A stretch of DNA of 64,000 nucleotides from Hyphomicrobiales bacterium (GTDB taxonomy: Bacteria; Pseudomonadota; Alphaproteobacteria; Rhizobiales; Rhizobiaceae), in NCBI GenBank assembly GCA_900468805.1, contig UEIF01000041.1, positions 1 through 64,000 on the forward strand, in the 5' to 3' direction. This document shows positions 17,780-27,207 of this stretch, piece after piece (the first letter of the stretch is position 1; each line of letters starts with the position of its first letter). The position numbers and the translations under genes were made by a program. A model generated the notes under the pieces. It had not been told where the DNA came from. It did not search any database and saw nothing but the letters and a program-made list of their open reading frames with translations.

Positions 17780-18655
17780 TCAGGCAAGGTTTTGCTTCAG
17801 AAACTCGATCGTGCGGCTCCAGGCGAGATCGGCTGCCGCCTTGTCATAGCGGGCAGCCGACGTATCGTTGTTGAAGGCATGGTTGACGCCGTCATAGACG
17901 TAGATTTGAAATTTTTTACCATTGTCCTCCAGCGCCTTCTTATAGGCATCGATGCCGGCGTTGATGCGGTCATCGAGGCCAGCATAGTGGAGCAGCAGCG
18001 CAGCCTTGATGTTGGGGACATCGGAGGCCTGCGGCTGTGCGCCATAATAGGCCACACCTGCTTTCAGCTCGGGCGATTTGACCGCGAGGTTGTTGACCGC
18101 GCCACCGCCCCAGCAAAAGCCGATCGCACCGACTTTGCCGTTCGTCGCATCGGGCTTGGAAAGATAGGCGACGGTCGCCTCGCCATTTGCAACGGTCGTG
18201 GCCGCATCAAGCTTGCTGAACATGTCACGCGCCTGATCCTCATTCTCGGGCGTGCCGCCCTGCGGCGAGAGAAAATCCGGAGCGAGCGCGACGAAGCCTT
18301 CAAGCGCCATGCGGCGGGCGACATCGCGGATATGCGGGTTGAGGCCGCGGTTCTCATGGATGACGATGACGCCGCCAAGCTTGGCGATCGCATCTTTCGG
18401 CTGCACCAGATAGCCCTTCATGTCGCCACCGCTCCCCGGATAGGTGACATCCTGGGCAGTCAGACGGTCGTCATTTTCGGCGATCACTTCGGCTGCTGCC
18501 TTGTTGGCAGCCAAAAGGGGCGCAATTGCCGCCGCCGCTGTCGCCGAGCCGGCGAGCTTCGACAGCTTGTCCATGAAGCTGCGACGATCCAGCGTCAGAT
18601 GCGTATATTCGTCATAGGCATTGATCATTGCCTGCGTAATGGTGGGCTTTTCCAT
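17780..18655 (-). CDS. Dienelactone hydrolase family protein with Tat-like leader
   Basis: Alpha/beta hydrolase of 291 residues. The catalytic set is visible: the nucleophile motif GFCWGGG (Cys), the HENRGLN block after the first strands, and the His in YDGVNHAFNN. The N-terminus has a 27-residue hydrophilic lead, then DRRSFMDKLSKL and an alanine-rich hydrophobic stretch ending AANKAAAE, which looks like a twin-arginine export signal although the n-region is long. Ribosome site GAGGAGGT precedes the ATG. The true substrate is unknown; family members hydrolyse dienelactones or other esters. The gene stands alone between two terminator-like regions. Confidence 0.85.
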   Translation of the reverse strand: MEKPTITQAMINAYDEYTHLTLDRRSFMDKLSKLAGSATAAAAIAPLLAANKAAAEVIAENDDRLTAQDVTYPGSGGDMKGYLVQPKDAIAKLGGVIVIHENRGLNPHIRDVARRMALEGFVALAPDFLSPQGGTPENEDQARDMFSKLDAATTVANGEATVAYLSKPDATNGKVGAIGFCWGGGAVNNLAVKSPELKAGVAYYGAQPQASDVPNIKAALLLHYAGLDDRINAGIDAYKKALEDNGKKFQIYVYDGVNHAFNNDTSAARYDKAAADLAWSRTIEFLKQNLA

Positions 18656-18759
18656 GACAGACCTCCTCTGTTCCCTACCCCATGCCCGATCGGCAAGGGG
18701 GAACATAGGTCAGCGGCCGATAACGGAGGAACAAAACTATGTTACCTGATGGCTCCGGA

Positions 18760-19176
18760 TCAGGAAAACAACATCCAGCCGGCAAGCCAGGCCCACATGG
18801 CGCCGAGCACGACAAAACCGGCGGCAAAGAGAGGGCTGCGGAGGCGCAGGTCGTTGCTGGTAACATGCACATAGGCATGGGCATATCGCAGGACGACGAA
18901 AAGCCAGGCGAGCACGACGGCCACCAGGTTATCCGCCTCGGTGATATAGAGAAGAATGCCACAGGCATAGAAAAGCACCGGCAGCTCGAACTGGTTGGCG
19001 AGGCTGTTCTTGACGAAAAGGCTTTCGGGCGGTTCGTCACGGTTCTCGCGATAGTCGGATTTCTTCATCCGGCCCTCATGAACCACCTTGCCGCGGCGCA
19101 GGCCAAGCAGCCCATAGAGGATATAGACCAGCAGGACGTGGGCAAGCAGGGGCCAGAACATCTGAAAGCCGGTCAT
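18760..19176 (-). CDS. MAPEG-family membrane protein
   Basis: Small integral membrane protein of 138 residues with about four hydrophobic helices (residues 8-25, 62-80, 84-102, 115-135). The FELPVLFYACGILLYIT and LRYAHAYVHVTSNDLRLRSP segments are the MAPEG (microsomal glutathione transferase-like) signature. The reaction is unknown; bacterial members are often annotated only by family. It is read leftward after the SDR gene, about 100 bases downstream of it. Confidence 0.82.
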   Translation of the reverse strand: MTGFQMFWPLLAHVLLVYILYGLLGLRRGKVVHEGRMKKSDYRENRDEPPESLFVKNSLANQFELPVLFYACGILLYITEADNLVAVVLAWLFVVLRYAHAYVHVTSNDLRLRSPLFAAGFVVLGAMWAWLAGWMLFS

Positions 19177-19277
19177 CGATCATTCCCTTCGTTTCGGCGA
19201 CTGCCGGAGAAGTAGCGGAAAGACCGGGCGGATTCCAGAGCCCTGGCGGCCCGCCGTGAAGCGGGCCGTCTTGAGGA

Positions 19278-20033
19278 TCAGACTTGGGCGAGGCCACCAT
19301 CGACAAAGATTTCGGCGCCGGTGATGAAGCTTGAATCATCTGATGCCAGGAACAGCGCCGTTGCGGCGATTTCTTCCGGGCGGCCGACGCGGCCCATCGG
19401 AACCTGCGACGCCATATAGTCCAGCAGGCCTTGCTGCTGCGCCTTGTCCTGACCGGCGAGCTCAACGAGACCGGTCGTTTCCGTCGGGCCGGGGCTCAGC
19501 GTGTTGATGCGGATGCCGCGATCCTTCAGGTCGAGGATCCAGTTGCGGGAGAAGCTGCGAATTGCTGCCTTCGATGCAGCGTAGACGCTGAAGGCCGGCG
19601 TGCCGGATGCACCTGCAGTGGAGCCGGTCAGAATGACCGAGGAGCCGTTTCCGAGCAGTGGCAGGGCCTTCTGCACGGTAAAGAGCACGCCCTTCACGTT
19701 GCGGCCGAAAGTATCGTCATACTGTTCTTCGGTGATGGCCCCGAGCGGCGCAAACGAACCGCCGCCGGCATTGACGAAGAGCACGTCGATGCGGCCCACC
19801 TTCGCCTTCACCAGCTCGTAGAGACGGTCGAGATCGGCAGGCTTTGCCGAGTCGGCCTGGATGCCGGTGACGTTACCGCCGATCTCGGCGACAGCCGCAT
19901 CAAGCACATCCTTGCGGCGGCCGGTGATGAAAAGCTGCGCGCCCTCCGCTGCAAAGCGTTTTGCCGTGGCAAGGCCGATGCCCGACGTTGCGCCTGTGAT
20001 GACAGCAATCTTTCCATTCAGTCTCAGTGTCAT
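19278..20033 (-). CDS. Short-chain dehydrogenase/reductase
   Basis: Classical SDR of 251 residues acting with NAD(P)H. It has the cofactor motif TGATSGIGLATAKRF near residue 13, NAGGG near residue 90, the catalytic Ser in GSTAGASG, and the YxxxK pair in YAASKAAIRSF, followed by RINTLSPGPTETTG. It diverges from a LysR regulator with about 100 bases between the starts, a layout that usually means regulation of the dehydrogenase by the LysR protein. Substrate unknown. Confidence 0.9.
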   Translation of the reverse strand: MTLRLNGKIAVITGATSGIGLATAKRFAAEGAQLFITGRRKDVLDAAVAEIGGNVTGIQADSAKPADLDRLYELVKAKVGRIDVLFVNAGGGSFAPLGAITEEQYDDTFGRNVKGVLFTVQKALPLLGNGSSVILTGSTAGASGTPAFSVYAASKAAIRSFSRNWILDLKDRGIRINTLSPGPTETTGLVELAGQDKAQQQGLLDYMASQVPMGRVGRPEEIAATALFLASDDSSFITGAEIFVDGGLAQV

Positions 20034-20133
20034 TGTCGTCGTCTCCTGTTGTATTCGACTGAATTGAAGATGTGGACGAGCGTTTCATTTCTGAATAGAA
20101 ACAAATGAAAAGTATCATTGCAGGAATGAAACG

Positions 20134-21048
20134 ATGGGCTTTCCAGACTTCGAAGGCTTCGCCATGTTCGCCAAAGTGGCAGAGGAACGCTCCTTCGTCC
20201 GCGCTGCCAAGACGCTCGGGGTTTCCGTGCCGACGGTCTCGAGAGCGGTCAGCCGGCTGGAAGACCGCCTCGGCGCACGGCTCTTCAACCGCACTTCGCG
20301 TCAACTGGCTTTGACGGATTTCGGGCTGCGGCTCGTGGATCGCGCCCAGCGCATCTATGCCGAGGCGGAAGCGGCCGAAAATGCCGCGCGTGAACTTTCC
20401 AGCCAGCCGCGCGGGCTGATCCACCTCGCCGTTCCCATGGTTTTCGGACGGCAATGGCTGGCGCCGATCCTGCCGGACTTCTTCGAACTCTACCCCGAGG
20501 TTTCGATCGACATGCATATGAGCGATGCGGTGGTCGATCTCGTGGGCGGAGGCTTCGATGCAGCGCTGCGTATTGCGGTGTTGCCCGATTCCTCGCTCGT
20601 GGCGAAGAGGCTGACGTCGGTCGCGCCCTTCATTCTTGCCGCCTCCGCCTATCTTGAGAAATACGGTTGCCCGCAACACCCGCGAGATCTCGCAGCCCAT
20701 CATTGCCTCGGCTATGCCTACCGGCCGCGGCAGGATGTCTGGCGCTTCGGCAACAAGGCTGGAGAAGAGGAGATCGTGGTACCCAACGGACAGCTGCGGG
20801 CCACCAATTCCGAAGCACTGATTCCGATGGCGTTGCGCGGCCTCGGCGTCGTCGAACTGCCTGAATTCATGGCCTATGAATATCTGGCCGACGGGCGCCT
20901 GAAAGCGATCCTCACCGACTGGAGCCTGCCGAAGGGTGCGCTTTATTTCGTCACGCCAACGGCGCGTGCCCGGCCGACAAAAGTGGAAGTGCTCGGGGAC
21001 TTCCTTGCGGCAAGGCTTGCCCATCCGGCATGGCGCTGGTCGCCGTAA
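20134..21048 (+). CDS. LysR-family regulator divergent from the SDR gene
   Basis: LysR protein of 304 residues. The HTH occupies residues 3-60 (FEGFAMFAKVAEERSFVRAA, KTLGVSVPTVSRAVSRLEDR) and the effector domain has GLIHLAVPMVFGRQWLAPIL and the GGGFDAALRIAVLPDSSLVAKRL stretch seen in the GcvA/DsdC-like group. Ribosome site AGGA lies 8 bases before the ATG. It is divergent from the SDR gene, its likely target. Four bases after its stop, the opposite-strand membrane protein gene ends. Confidence 0.87.
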   Translation: MGFPDFEGFAMFAKVAEERSFVRAAKTLGVSVPTVSRAVSRLEDRLGARLFNRTSRQLALTDFGLRLVDRAQRIYAEAEAAENAARELSSQPRGLIHLAVPMVFGRQWLAPILPDFFELYPEVSIDMHMSDAVVDLVGGGFDAALRIAVLPDSSLVAKRLTSVAPFILAASAYLEKYGCPQHPRDLAAHHCLGYAYRPRQDVWRFGNKAGEEEIVVPNGQLRATNSEALIPMALRGLGVVELPEFMAYEYLADGRLKAILTDWSLPKGALYFVTPTARARPTKVEVLGDFLAARLAHPAWRWSP

Positions 21049-21052
21049 GCGT

Positions 21053-21601
21053 TCAGTCTTCTCGCACTTGCCGGAGCACGGCGCCTCGCACAATGAGAAT
21101 GGCGCAGACGGCGAGGCTTGCGAATTTCAGCTTGGTCATCCACGGCAGGAGATACGCGGCAAAGCTTGCCGAGGCACTGTCGCTGAAGGCGACCAGGCTT
21201 GAGATGTTTTCGGCATAATCGGCGAAGCCGTAAATGAAAGGCAGGATGTAGGTGATCCGGCCAAGCAGGCGGGGTGCCTGCCGGCCGCGCCATGTTTCGA
21301 TCGGTCCGAGCCGCAGAAAAATCAGGAATAGAAGGGCGGTCAGCAGAGCCGGAAAGATGAGTTCCGGGCCGAAATACATGGCCCGGAGAATGCGGCTTGC
21401 CGTCTCGTTCTGGTCGAGCAGCGTCTGCATATGAAAGACTGCAGCCTCGTCGTAGCCTACAAAATAGCTATCGAGCACCGCCTGCCCCGTCTCATGCTCG
21501 AAGGGCATGGTGAACCCGAAGGTGGTCCAGCCGAGGACGACGAGGCAGAGGGCCGCGAGCAGCGCGATGATCCAGAGCGGAACCCGGCTGCCCATTTCCA
21601 T
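21053..21601 (-). CDS. Multi-pass membrane protein of unknown function, after guaB
   Basis: Protein of 182 residues with about four hydrophobic segments (residues 7-27, 75-95, 110-128, 145-170) linked by a periplasmic loop after the first helix. No conserved motif that I recognise. The gene begins two bases after the guaB stop on the same strand, so it is probably co-transcribed with guaB. It converges on the LysR gene at 20134. Confidence 0.75.
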   Translation of the reverse strand: MEMGSRVPLWIIALLAALCLVVLGWTTFGFTMPFEHETGQAVLDSYFVGYDEAAVFHMQTLLDQNETASRILRAMYFGPELIFPALLTALLFLIFLRLGPIETWRGRQAPRLLGRITYILPFIYGFADYAENISSLVAFSDSASASFAAYLLPWMTKLKFASLAVCAILIVRGAVLRQVRED

Positions 21602-21603
21602 GA

Positions 21604-23088
21604 TCAGACGCCGACGCCTGGATAGTTCGGGCTTTCTCGCGTGATCGTGACATCATGCGGATGGCTTTCACGCAGGCCGGCGCCGGAGATGCGCACGAAG
21701 GTGGCGCGCTCCTGGAACTCCTTGATATCCTTGCCACCGACATAACCCATGGCAGCCTTGAGGCCACCTGCGAGCTGATGCAGGACGCCGGAGACCGGAC
21801 CCTTGTAGGGCACCTGTCCTTCGATGCCCTCAGGCACGAGCTTCAGCGTGTCGCGCACTTCCGCCTGGAAGTAGCGGTCAGCGGAGCCGCGCGCCATGGC
21901 GCCGACGGAACCCATGCCGCGATAGGCCTTGAAGGAACGTCCCTGGTAGAGATAGACCTCACCCGGGCTTTCATCAGTACCGGCGAGCAGCGACCCGATC
22001 ATGACGGCGGAAGCACCTGACGCGATGGCCTTCGCCACGTCGCCCGAGAACTTGATGCCGCCATCGGCGATGACGGGGATATCCTGCGCCCTTGCGGCCT
22101 CGACAGCCGACATGATGGCAGCAAGCTGCGGAACGCCGACACCGGCGACGATGCGTGTGGTGCAGATTGAACCCGGGCCGATACCGACCTTGACAGCGTC
22201 GGCACCGGAATCGATTAGCGCCTTCGTGCCGTCGGCCGTTGCGACATTGCCAGCCATGATGCGAACGGAGTTGGAGAGCTTCTTGACGCGGGCGACGGCT
22301 TCCAGAACACGAGCCGAATGACCATGGGCCGTGTCGACGACGAGCAGGTCGACGCCGGCATCGATCAGCCGTTCGGCACGCTCGAAACCATCGTCACCGA
22401 CGCCGACGGCAGCGGCGGCGCGCAGGCGGCCCTGCGCATCCTTGGACGCGTTCGGGTTCAGTTGTGCCTTTTCGATATCCTTGACGGTGATCAGACCGAC
22501 GCAACGGCCTTCACCATCGACGACCAGCAGCTTCTCGATGCGGTGAGAGTGCAGCAGGCGCTTGGCCTCCTGCTGATCGACGCTTTCCTTGACCGTCACC
22601 AGATTCTGATGGGTCATGAGTTCGTAGATCTTCTGGGTCGGGTCGGATGCGAAGCGGACGTCACGGTTTGTGACGATACCGACGAGGCGGCCGGATTTCT
22701 CGACGACCGGGATGCCGGAGATGCCGTGCATCTTCATCAGCGCCAAGGCATCGGCGAGCGTCGCGTCCGGGCCGATGGTCACGGGATTGACGACCATGCC
22801 GCTTTCGAACTTCTTGACCTGGCGAACCTGCTCGGCCTGCTCGATGGGGGTTAGGTTCTTGTGAATGACGCCAAGGCCGCCGGCCTGCGCCATGGCGATT
22901 GCCAGGCGGCCTTCGGTCACGGTGTCCATTGCGGCAGAAATGATCGGGATATTCAGCTCGAAATCGGGGGCGAGGCGTGTTGCGACACTCGTCTGACCCG
23001 GCAGGACTTCGGAATGACCGGGCTGCAGCAGCACATCATCGAAGGTGAGTGCGTCCAATCCGGTTGGCGTTTCAATGATGCGAGCCAT
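21604..23088 (-). CDS. guaB: IMP dehydrogenase
   Basis: GuaB oxidises IMP to XMP with NAD, the committed step to guanine nucleotides. The 494-residue protein has the N-terminal TIM-barrel part (TFDDVLLQPGHSEVLP, IISAAMDTVTEGRLA), an inserted pair of CBS domains (about residues 95-210, PVTIGPDATLADAL to GLITVKDIEKAQ), the cofactor loop, and the catalytic loop GIGPGSICTTRIVAGVG with the active cysteine. The flap motif YRGMGSVGAMARGSADRYFQ is also present. The ATG at 23088 was chosen over an upstream TTG. A small membrane protein gene follows two bases later. Confidence 0.96.
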   Translation of the reverse strand: MARIIETPTGLDALTFDDVLLQPGHSEVLPGQTSVATRLAPDFELNIPIISAAMDTVTEGRLAIAMAQAGGLGVIHKNLTPIEQAEQVRQVKKFESGMVVNPVTIGPDATLADALALMKMHGISGIPVVEKSGRLVGIVTNRDVRFASDPTQKIYELMTHQNLVTVKESVDQQEAKRLLHSHRIEKLLVVDGEGRCVGLITVKDIEKAQLNPNASKDAQGRLRAAAAVGVGDDGFERAERLIDAGVDLLVVDTAHGHSARVLEAVARVKKLSNSVRIMAGNVATADGTKALIDSGADAVKVGIGPGSICTTRIVAGVGVPQLAAIMSAVEAARAQDIPVIADGGIKFSGDVAKAIASGASAVMIGSLLAGTDESPGEVYLYQGRSFKAYRGMGSVGAMARGSADRYFQAEVRDTLKLVPEGIEGQVPYKGPVSGVLHQLAGGLKAAMGYVGGKDIKEFQERATFVRISGAGLRESHPHDVTITRESPNYPGVGV

Positions 23089-23213
23089 GGCCAAATTCCT
23101 TCAAGAAAGAAAAATGCGTTCCACCCGGTACGAATCGTCCGCACCGGCGGTGTGCATGAGTTTATGGAAGTTGGCGAGGGCTGGTAACACGTCTATGACA
23201 GGAAGGAAATAGC

Positions 23214-23240
23214 AAAAAAGCCCGGCACATGGCCGGGCCT
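23214..23240 (-). terminator. Terminator for the metallo-beta-lactamase-fold gene
   Basis: On the reverse strand a stem of GGCCCGGCC pairing with GCCGGGCT is followed by a run of T residues. It lies about 130 bases after the stop of the upstream gene at 23367 and before the guaB promoter. Confidence 0.7.
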
Positions 23241-23277
23241 GGAGCGCCATATGTCCACGTGGATGCACAAGGGACGC

Positions 23278-23345
23278 TCTATCTCTTTGAATCTACGCAT
23301 CCGGCTTTCCGAAAATCGTTTCCGGTTTTCGGGCTGATGCGCATG
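23278..23345 (+). repeat. Dispersed intergenic repeat, divergent variant
   Basis: The stretch begins GCTCTATCTCTTTGAATCTACGC, then CATCCGGCTTTCCGAAAATCG, TTTCCGGTTTTCGG. The lead-in matches the RIME-like copy at 52177 (CTCTATCTCTTTG), while the hairpin core is different: CCGAAAA pairs with TTTTCGG. It appears to be another branch of the same repeat family. Confidence 0.5.
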
Positions 23346-23366
23346 CATGGGAGCTATGCGTATGGC

Positions 23367-24359
23367 TCAGATGTCGAACTGGTAGGTCTTCGGCACGAAG
23401 CGATAGCCGGTCTCCTGTTTCTCGACGAAGCCGACCGACGGGAACGGCATGTGAAAGCCGAGGAAGGCGATCTTGTCGGTGGCGATCATGTCGAACACTT
23501 TCTTGCGGGTTGCGGCCGCCTTTGCCTTATCCATGTCGAAGCGCACCTCCCAATCCGGCCGCTGCAGCGACAGGATGTAGTGATTTGCCGTGTCGCCGGT
23601 CATGACGAGCCGCTTGCCCTCGGATTCCACATGGAAGACCATGTGGCCGGGCGTATGGCCGGTGGCAAGCATCGCGGTGAGGCCCGGCGCGATCGTATCG
23701 CCTTCCTTGACGAATGTCGCTTTTTCAGCGAGCGGCACGACATTGGCGAGCACCGCCTTGTGGCCGCCTTCGGCCGGCGTGCCTTCGCGCGCCTTATCCG
23801 ACCAGAAATCATACTCAGCCTGGCCGATGACATAGCGGGCATTCTTGAACGCCGGAGTGCCGCCTTCCATCAGGCCGCCAATATGGTCGCCATGCAGATG
23901 CGTCAGCGCTACGACCGTGACGTCATCAGGCGAATAACCGGCAGCCTTCAGCCCAGCAGCGAACTGGCCCATCCCCCGTTCACGGCCGGCCGCACCGAAG
24001 CCGGTATCGACGACGATGACATCGGAACCGGTGTCAACAACGGCTGGCGCATAGCTGTTTGCGAACTTGTCGGTCGGCAGGAAATTGGCGGCGAGAAGCG
24101 CCTGGACCGTCTGCGGATCCTGGTTCGAACCGAAGGTCTCATAGGGCTTTTCGAGCACGTTGAAACCGTCGCGGACGGCAGTAAATTTGAAGGAGCCGAG
24201 CTTGAACTGATTGATCTGCGGCTGCGGTGTGACTTCCATATTGCCTGTTTCTCCAGTTGCGGCCGCCTGGGCCGTTCCCCTCAAGATGACCGGCGCGGCC
24301 AGCAGGCCGAGGCCTGCGGCAAAAAGCGTGCGCCGCTTTATTCCATGAAAATTCGTCAT
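23367..24359 (-). CDS. Tat-exported metallo-beta-lactamase-fold hydrolase
   Basis: The 330-residue protein begins with a twin-arginine signal (KRRTLFAAGLGLLAAPVIL, AQAAA cleavage), so it should be folded before export to the periplasm. The metal-binding motif THLHGDHIGG near residue 150, the downstream GHTPGHMVFH and the TGDTANH segment place it in the metallo-beta-lactamase superfamily. Its substrate is unknown; related proteins include quorum-quenching lactonases and other esterases. The start MTNFHGIKRR was chosen for the leader. It diverges from the MFS exporter at 24615. Confidence 0.88.
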   Translation of the reverse strand: MTNFHGIKRRTLFAAGLGLLAAPVILRGTAQAAATGETGNMEVTPQPQINQFKLGSFKFTAVRDGFNVLEKPYETFGSNQDPQTVQALLAANFLPTDKFANSYAPAVVDTGSDVIVVDTGFGAAGRERGMGQFAAGLKAAGYSPDDVTVVALTHLHGDHIGGLMEGGTPAFKNARYVIGQAEYDFWSDKAREGTPAEGGHKAVLANVVPLAEKATFVKEGDTIAPGLTAMLATGHTPGHMVFHVESEGKRLVMTGDTANHYILSLQRPDWEVRFDMDKAKAAATRKKVFDMIATDKIAFLGFHMPFPSVGFVEKQETGYRFVPKTYQFDI

Positions 24360-24614
24360 ATATCCATCCTCGACACTGTGCGGTGCGTCGCCGCACGACC
24401 CCCAATATATTCCGGCCAGATTTGCAAGATTTCTTGCTCCGGTCAGGTAAGCATATGTCAATCTTGAGAGGCGTAAGTATCGGGCAAGCCGTCTCACGCA
24501 GTCGTGATCCAAACGTGTAACGGAAGCCGATTGTGGGATTGGCAGAGCCCGGAACTGGGACTACACAGCACGGGCCTCCCAAGCCTCATCCCCATCCATC
24601 CAAGGCATTCGCCT

Positions 24615-26036
24615 ATGAACCGCATTGTCCCGCTGATCCTTGCCGTCGCCCTTTTCATGGAACAGATGGACTCCACCGTGATCGCGACAGCCCTGCCGGC
24701 GATCGCGGCCGATCTGCATGTCGGGCCGATTACCCTGAAGCTGGCGCTTACCTCCTACATGGTGGCGCTTGCGGTGTTCATTCCGATCAGCGGCTGGATG
24801 GCTGACCGCTTCGGGGCCAAGAATATCTTCCGGCTGGCGATCTGCGTCTTCGTCGTCGGCTCCATCTTCTGCGCTTTTTCCTCCAGCCTCGTCGAATTCG
24901 TCTTCGCACGCTTCCTGCAGGGAATGGGCGGCGCGATGATGACGCCTGTCGGGCGTCTCGTGCTGGTGCGGACGACGCAGAAGAGTGAGTTGGTCTCGGC
25001 CATGGCGCTACTGACGATCCCGGCCCTTGTCGGCCCGCTCGCCGGTCCGCCGCTCGGCGGCTTCATCACCACCTATTTCAGCTGGCACTGGATCTTCCTG
25101 ATCAACGTGCCGGTCGGCGTTGCCGGCGTGTGGCTCGCAACGATCTATCTGCCCGAGATAGAGGCGACAGCGCCGCCGAAGCTCGATTTCTACGGTTTTA
25201 TCCTGACCAGCCTTGCGGCTGCGGGCGTCGTCTTCGGCCTTTCGGTCGTCAGCCTTCCGGCCCTGCCGCCTGTTATCGGCATCTCGGCCACGGCCATCGG
25301 CATCGTCTGTGGTTTTCTCTATGTCCGCCATGCCAGGCGCTATCCGACGCCGATCCTCGATCTCAACCTATTCAAGAATTCGACCTTCCGTGCCTCGACG
25401 AGTGGCGGCACGCTGTTCCGCATCTGTGTCGGCGCCATGCCCTTTCTGACGCCGCTGATGCTGCAGCTGGGATTTGGCCTTACGCCCTTTCAGTCGGGCC
25501 TCATTACGTTTGCCGGCGCGATCGGCGCCATCTCCACGAAGTTCATCGCGCGCCGCGTCTACAAGGCGATCGGCTTCCGTACCACGCTTCTCTGCGCTGG
25601 CGCCGTGACGACGGTCGTTACCGCTGTCACCGGCCTCTTCACACCGGATACGCCGCATCTTGTCATCATCGGCGTGCTGCTGCTTGGCGGCTTCTCCCGC
25701 TCCTTCATGTTCACCGGCGTCAATGCGCTGGCCTTTGCGGATATCGATGATGCACAGGCAAGCCAGGCGACATCCATGGCCTCGGTCATGCAGCAGATCA
25801 GCCTGGCGCTCGGTGTTGCCCTTGCCGCCTCGATCCTGGAAACCTCGATCTATTTCCGCGGAGCCGAGCTGCAGGTCATCGATTTCCACATCGCCTTCTT
25901 CGTCATCGCCGGTCTGACGGTGATTGCGACGATCCCCTTTGCCCGCATGGCCAAGGACGCGGGGGCTTCCGTATCCGGCCACCGCGCCCAGCGCGTGCCG
26001 CCGACGATCAACACCGAGCAGCAGCCGGTCAAGTAA
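24615..26036 (+). CDS. MFS drug exporter, DHA2-like
   Basis: Proton-driven efflux protein of 473 residues in the cytoplasmic membrane. It starts MNRIVPLILAVALFMEQMDS then STVIATALPAIAADL, the DHA2/EmrB-like motif D1, followed by GWMADRFGAKNIF (motif A) and GRLVLVRTTQKSELVSAMAL. About 13-14 hydrophobic helices can be counted. The start ATG at 24615 was picked because the sequence upstream is not protein-like. It is divergent from the exported beta-lactamase-fold gene, sharing a 255-base intergenic region. Substrates unknown. Confidence 0.87.
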   Translation: MNRIVPLILAVALFMEQMDSTVIATALPAIAADLHVGPITLKLALTSYMVALAVFIPISGWMADRFGAKNIFRLAICVFVVGSIFCAFSSSLVEFVFARFLQGMGGAMMTPVGRLVLVRTTQKSELVSAMALLTIPALVGPLAGPPLGGFITTYFSWHWIFLINVPVGVAGVWLATIYLPEIEATAPPKLDFYGFILTSLAAAGVVFGLSVVSLPALPPVIGISATAIGIVCGFLYVRHARRYPTPILDLNLFKNSTFRASTSGGTLFRICVGAMPFLTPLMLQLGFGLTPFQSGLITFAGAIGAISTKFIARRVYKAIGFRTTLLCAGAVTTVVTAVTGLFTPDTPHLVIIGVLLLGGFSRSFMFTGVNALAFADIDDAQASQATSMASVMQQISLALGVALAASILETSIYFRGAELQVIDFHIAFFVIAGLTVIATIPFARMAKDAGASVSGHRAQRVPPTINTEQQPVK

Positions 26037-26044
26037 GCAGGCGG

Positions 26045-26428
26045 CTATTCGTCTTTTTCGCAGACGGCAGATAGTTTGTTGCCGTCGAGATCCCTGACAT
26101 AGGCTGCGTAGAAATGCGCGTGATAGGAGCGCAACCCCGGCTCGCCTTCGTCGACAGCGCCGGCAGCAATCGCCGCCGCATGGAAGGCATCGACAGCCGC
26201 CCGCGTTTCCGCCTCGAAGGCGACCATGGAGCCGTTGCCGCTCGCCGCCCGGCGCCTGTTGAAAGGGGTTACGACCCAGAAGCGGCAGCGCGTATCGCCA
26301 TCGGCAGAGTAGCCGATCTCCTCCTCCGAATAGCGCTGGCGCCGATAGCCGAGCACCGGCAGAACGGCATCATAGAAATGCCGGGCGCGATAGAGATCGT
26401 TGGTTCCGAGCGTGACGTAAAGAAGCAT
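26045..26428 (-). CDS. VOC-family (glyoxalase-like) protein
   Basis: Protein of about 127 residues starting MLLYVTLGTNDLYRARHFYD, a vicinal-oxygen-chelate domain pattern, with a second strand-helix unit ending YAAYVRDLDGNKLSAVC. An in-frame TTG lies 33 bases upstream as an alternative start; neither has a strong ribosome site. Metal ligands typical of glyoxalase I are only partly recognisable, so the activity is unassigned. It reads leftward, between the MFS stop and rlmE. Confidence 0.78.
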   Translation of the reverse strand: MLLYVTLGTNDLYRARHFYDAVLPVLGYRRQRYSEEEIGYSADGDTRCRFWVVTPFNRRRAASGNGSMVAFEAETRAAVDAFHAAAIAAGAVDEGEPGLRSYHAHFYAAYVRDLDGNKLSAVCEKDE

Positions 26429-26485
26429 GGGATCGGCGGGTATCCAGTCCTGGGAATTCAATCATCCGCAGGACTGACCCAAAGA

Positions 26486-27205
26486 TCAAGCGTCCTCGGG
26501 CTCCGCCTCGACCTTGCGGCCTTTGAAACCCTTCGCCAAAAGGAACATCTCCACCGATTCGGCCCGCGATGAGGCAGGCTTGACGTGCACGACCTGACGG
26601 AAATGCTGTTTCAGCAGGGTGAGCAGATCCCGCTCCGTGCCGCCCTGGAAGGTCTTGGCGAGGAAGTGCCCGCCCTCGCCCAGCACCTCGATGGCGAAGT
26701 GGGCTGCGACCTCACAGAGATGCATGGTGCGCAGATGGTCGGTGCGGTGATGGCCGGTCGTGGGTGCCGCCATGTCGGAAAGCACCAGATCCGGCGTGCC
26801 GCCGACGGCTTCCAAGAGCTTCTCCGGGGCTGTGGGATCAAGGAAGTCGAGCTGCAGTACCGTGACGCCGGGTAGCTGCGTCATTTCCAGAAAGTCGATT
26901 GCGGCCACACGGACATCCTCGTCCGTTGATCCCGTCACCTTCGCGGCGATCTGTGACCAGCTTCCGGGAGCAGCCCCCAGATCGATGATGCGTCGTGCGC
27001 CCTTAAGGATGTGGTGCTTCTCATCGATCTCCAGCAGCTTGAAGGCCGCGCGGGCGCGATAGCCCTCGAGCTGGGCACGCTGCACATAGGGATCGTTGAT
27101 ATGGCGCTCCAGCCACTGGCGCGAAGAGGCCTTCATCTTCTTTTTCTTGACGCGCTGGCCGAGCTTGCGGCCGGTGCGGTTTCCCGCGATCGTTGGCTTG
27201 GTCAT
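26486..27205 (-). CDS. rlmE: 23S rRNA (uridine2552-2'-O)-methyltransferase RlmE
   Basis: RlmE (FtsJ/RrmJ) methylates the 2'-O of U2552 in 23S rRNA. The 239-residue protein has an Arg/Lys-rich N-terminus with VKKKKMKASSRQWLERHIND, then GYRARAAFKLLEID, the SAM motif IDLGAAPGSWSQIAA, LVLSDMAAPTTGHHRTDH with the catalytic Asp, and HFLAKTFQGG with the catalytic Lys. These match the K-D-K-E tetrad. The gene starts three bases after the ppx/gppA stop, so the two form an operon. Confidence 0.93.
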   Translation of the reverse strand: MTKPTIAGNRTGRKLGQRVKKKKMKASSRQWLERHINDPYVQRAQLEGYRARAAFKLLEIDEKHHILKGARRIIDLGAAPGSWSQIAAKVTGSTDEDVRVAAIDFLEMTQLPGVTVLQLDFLDPTAPEKLLEAVGGTPDLVLSDMAAPTTGHHRTDHLRTMHLCEVAAHFAIEVLGEGGHFLAKTFQGGTERDLLTLLKQHFRQVVHVKPASSRAESVEMFLLAKGFKGRKVEAEPEDA

Positions 27206-27207
27206 GC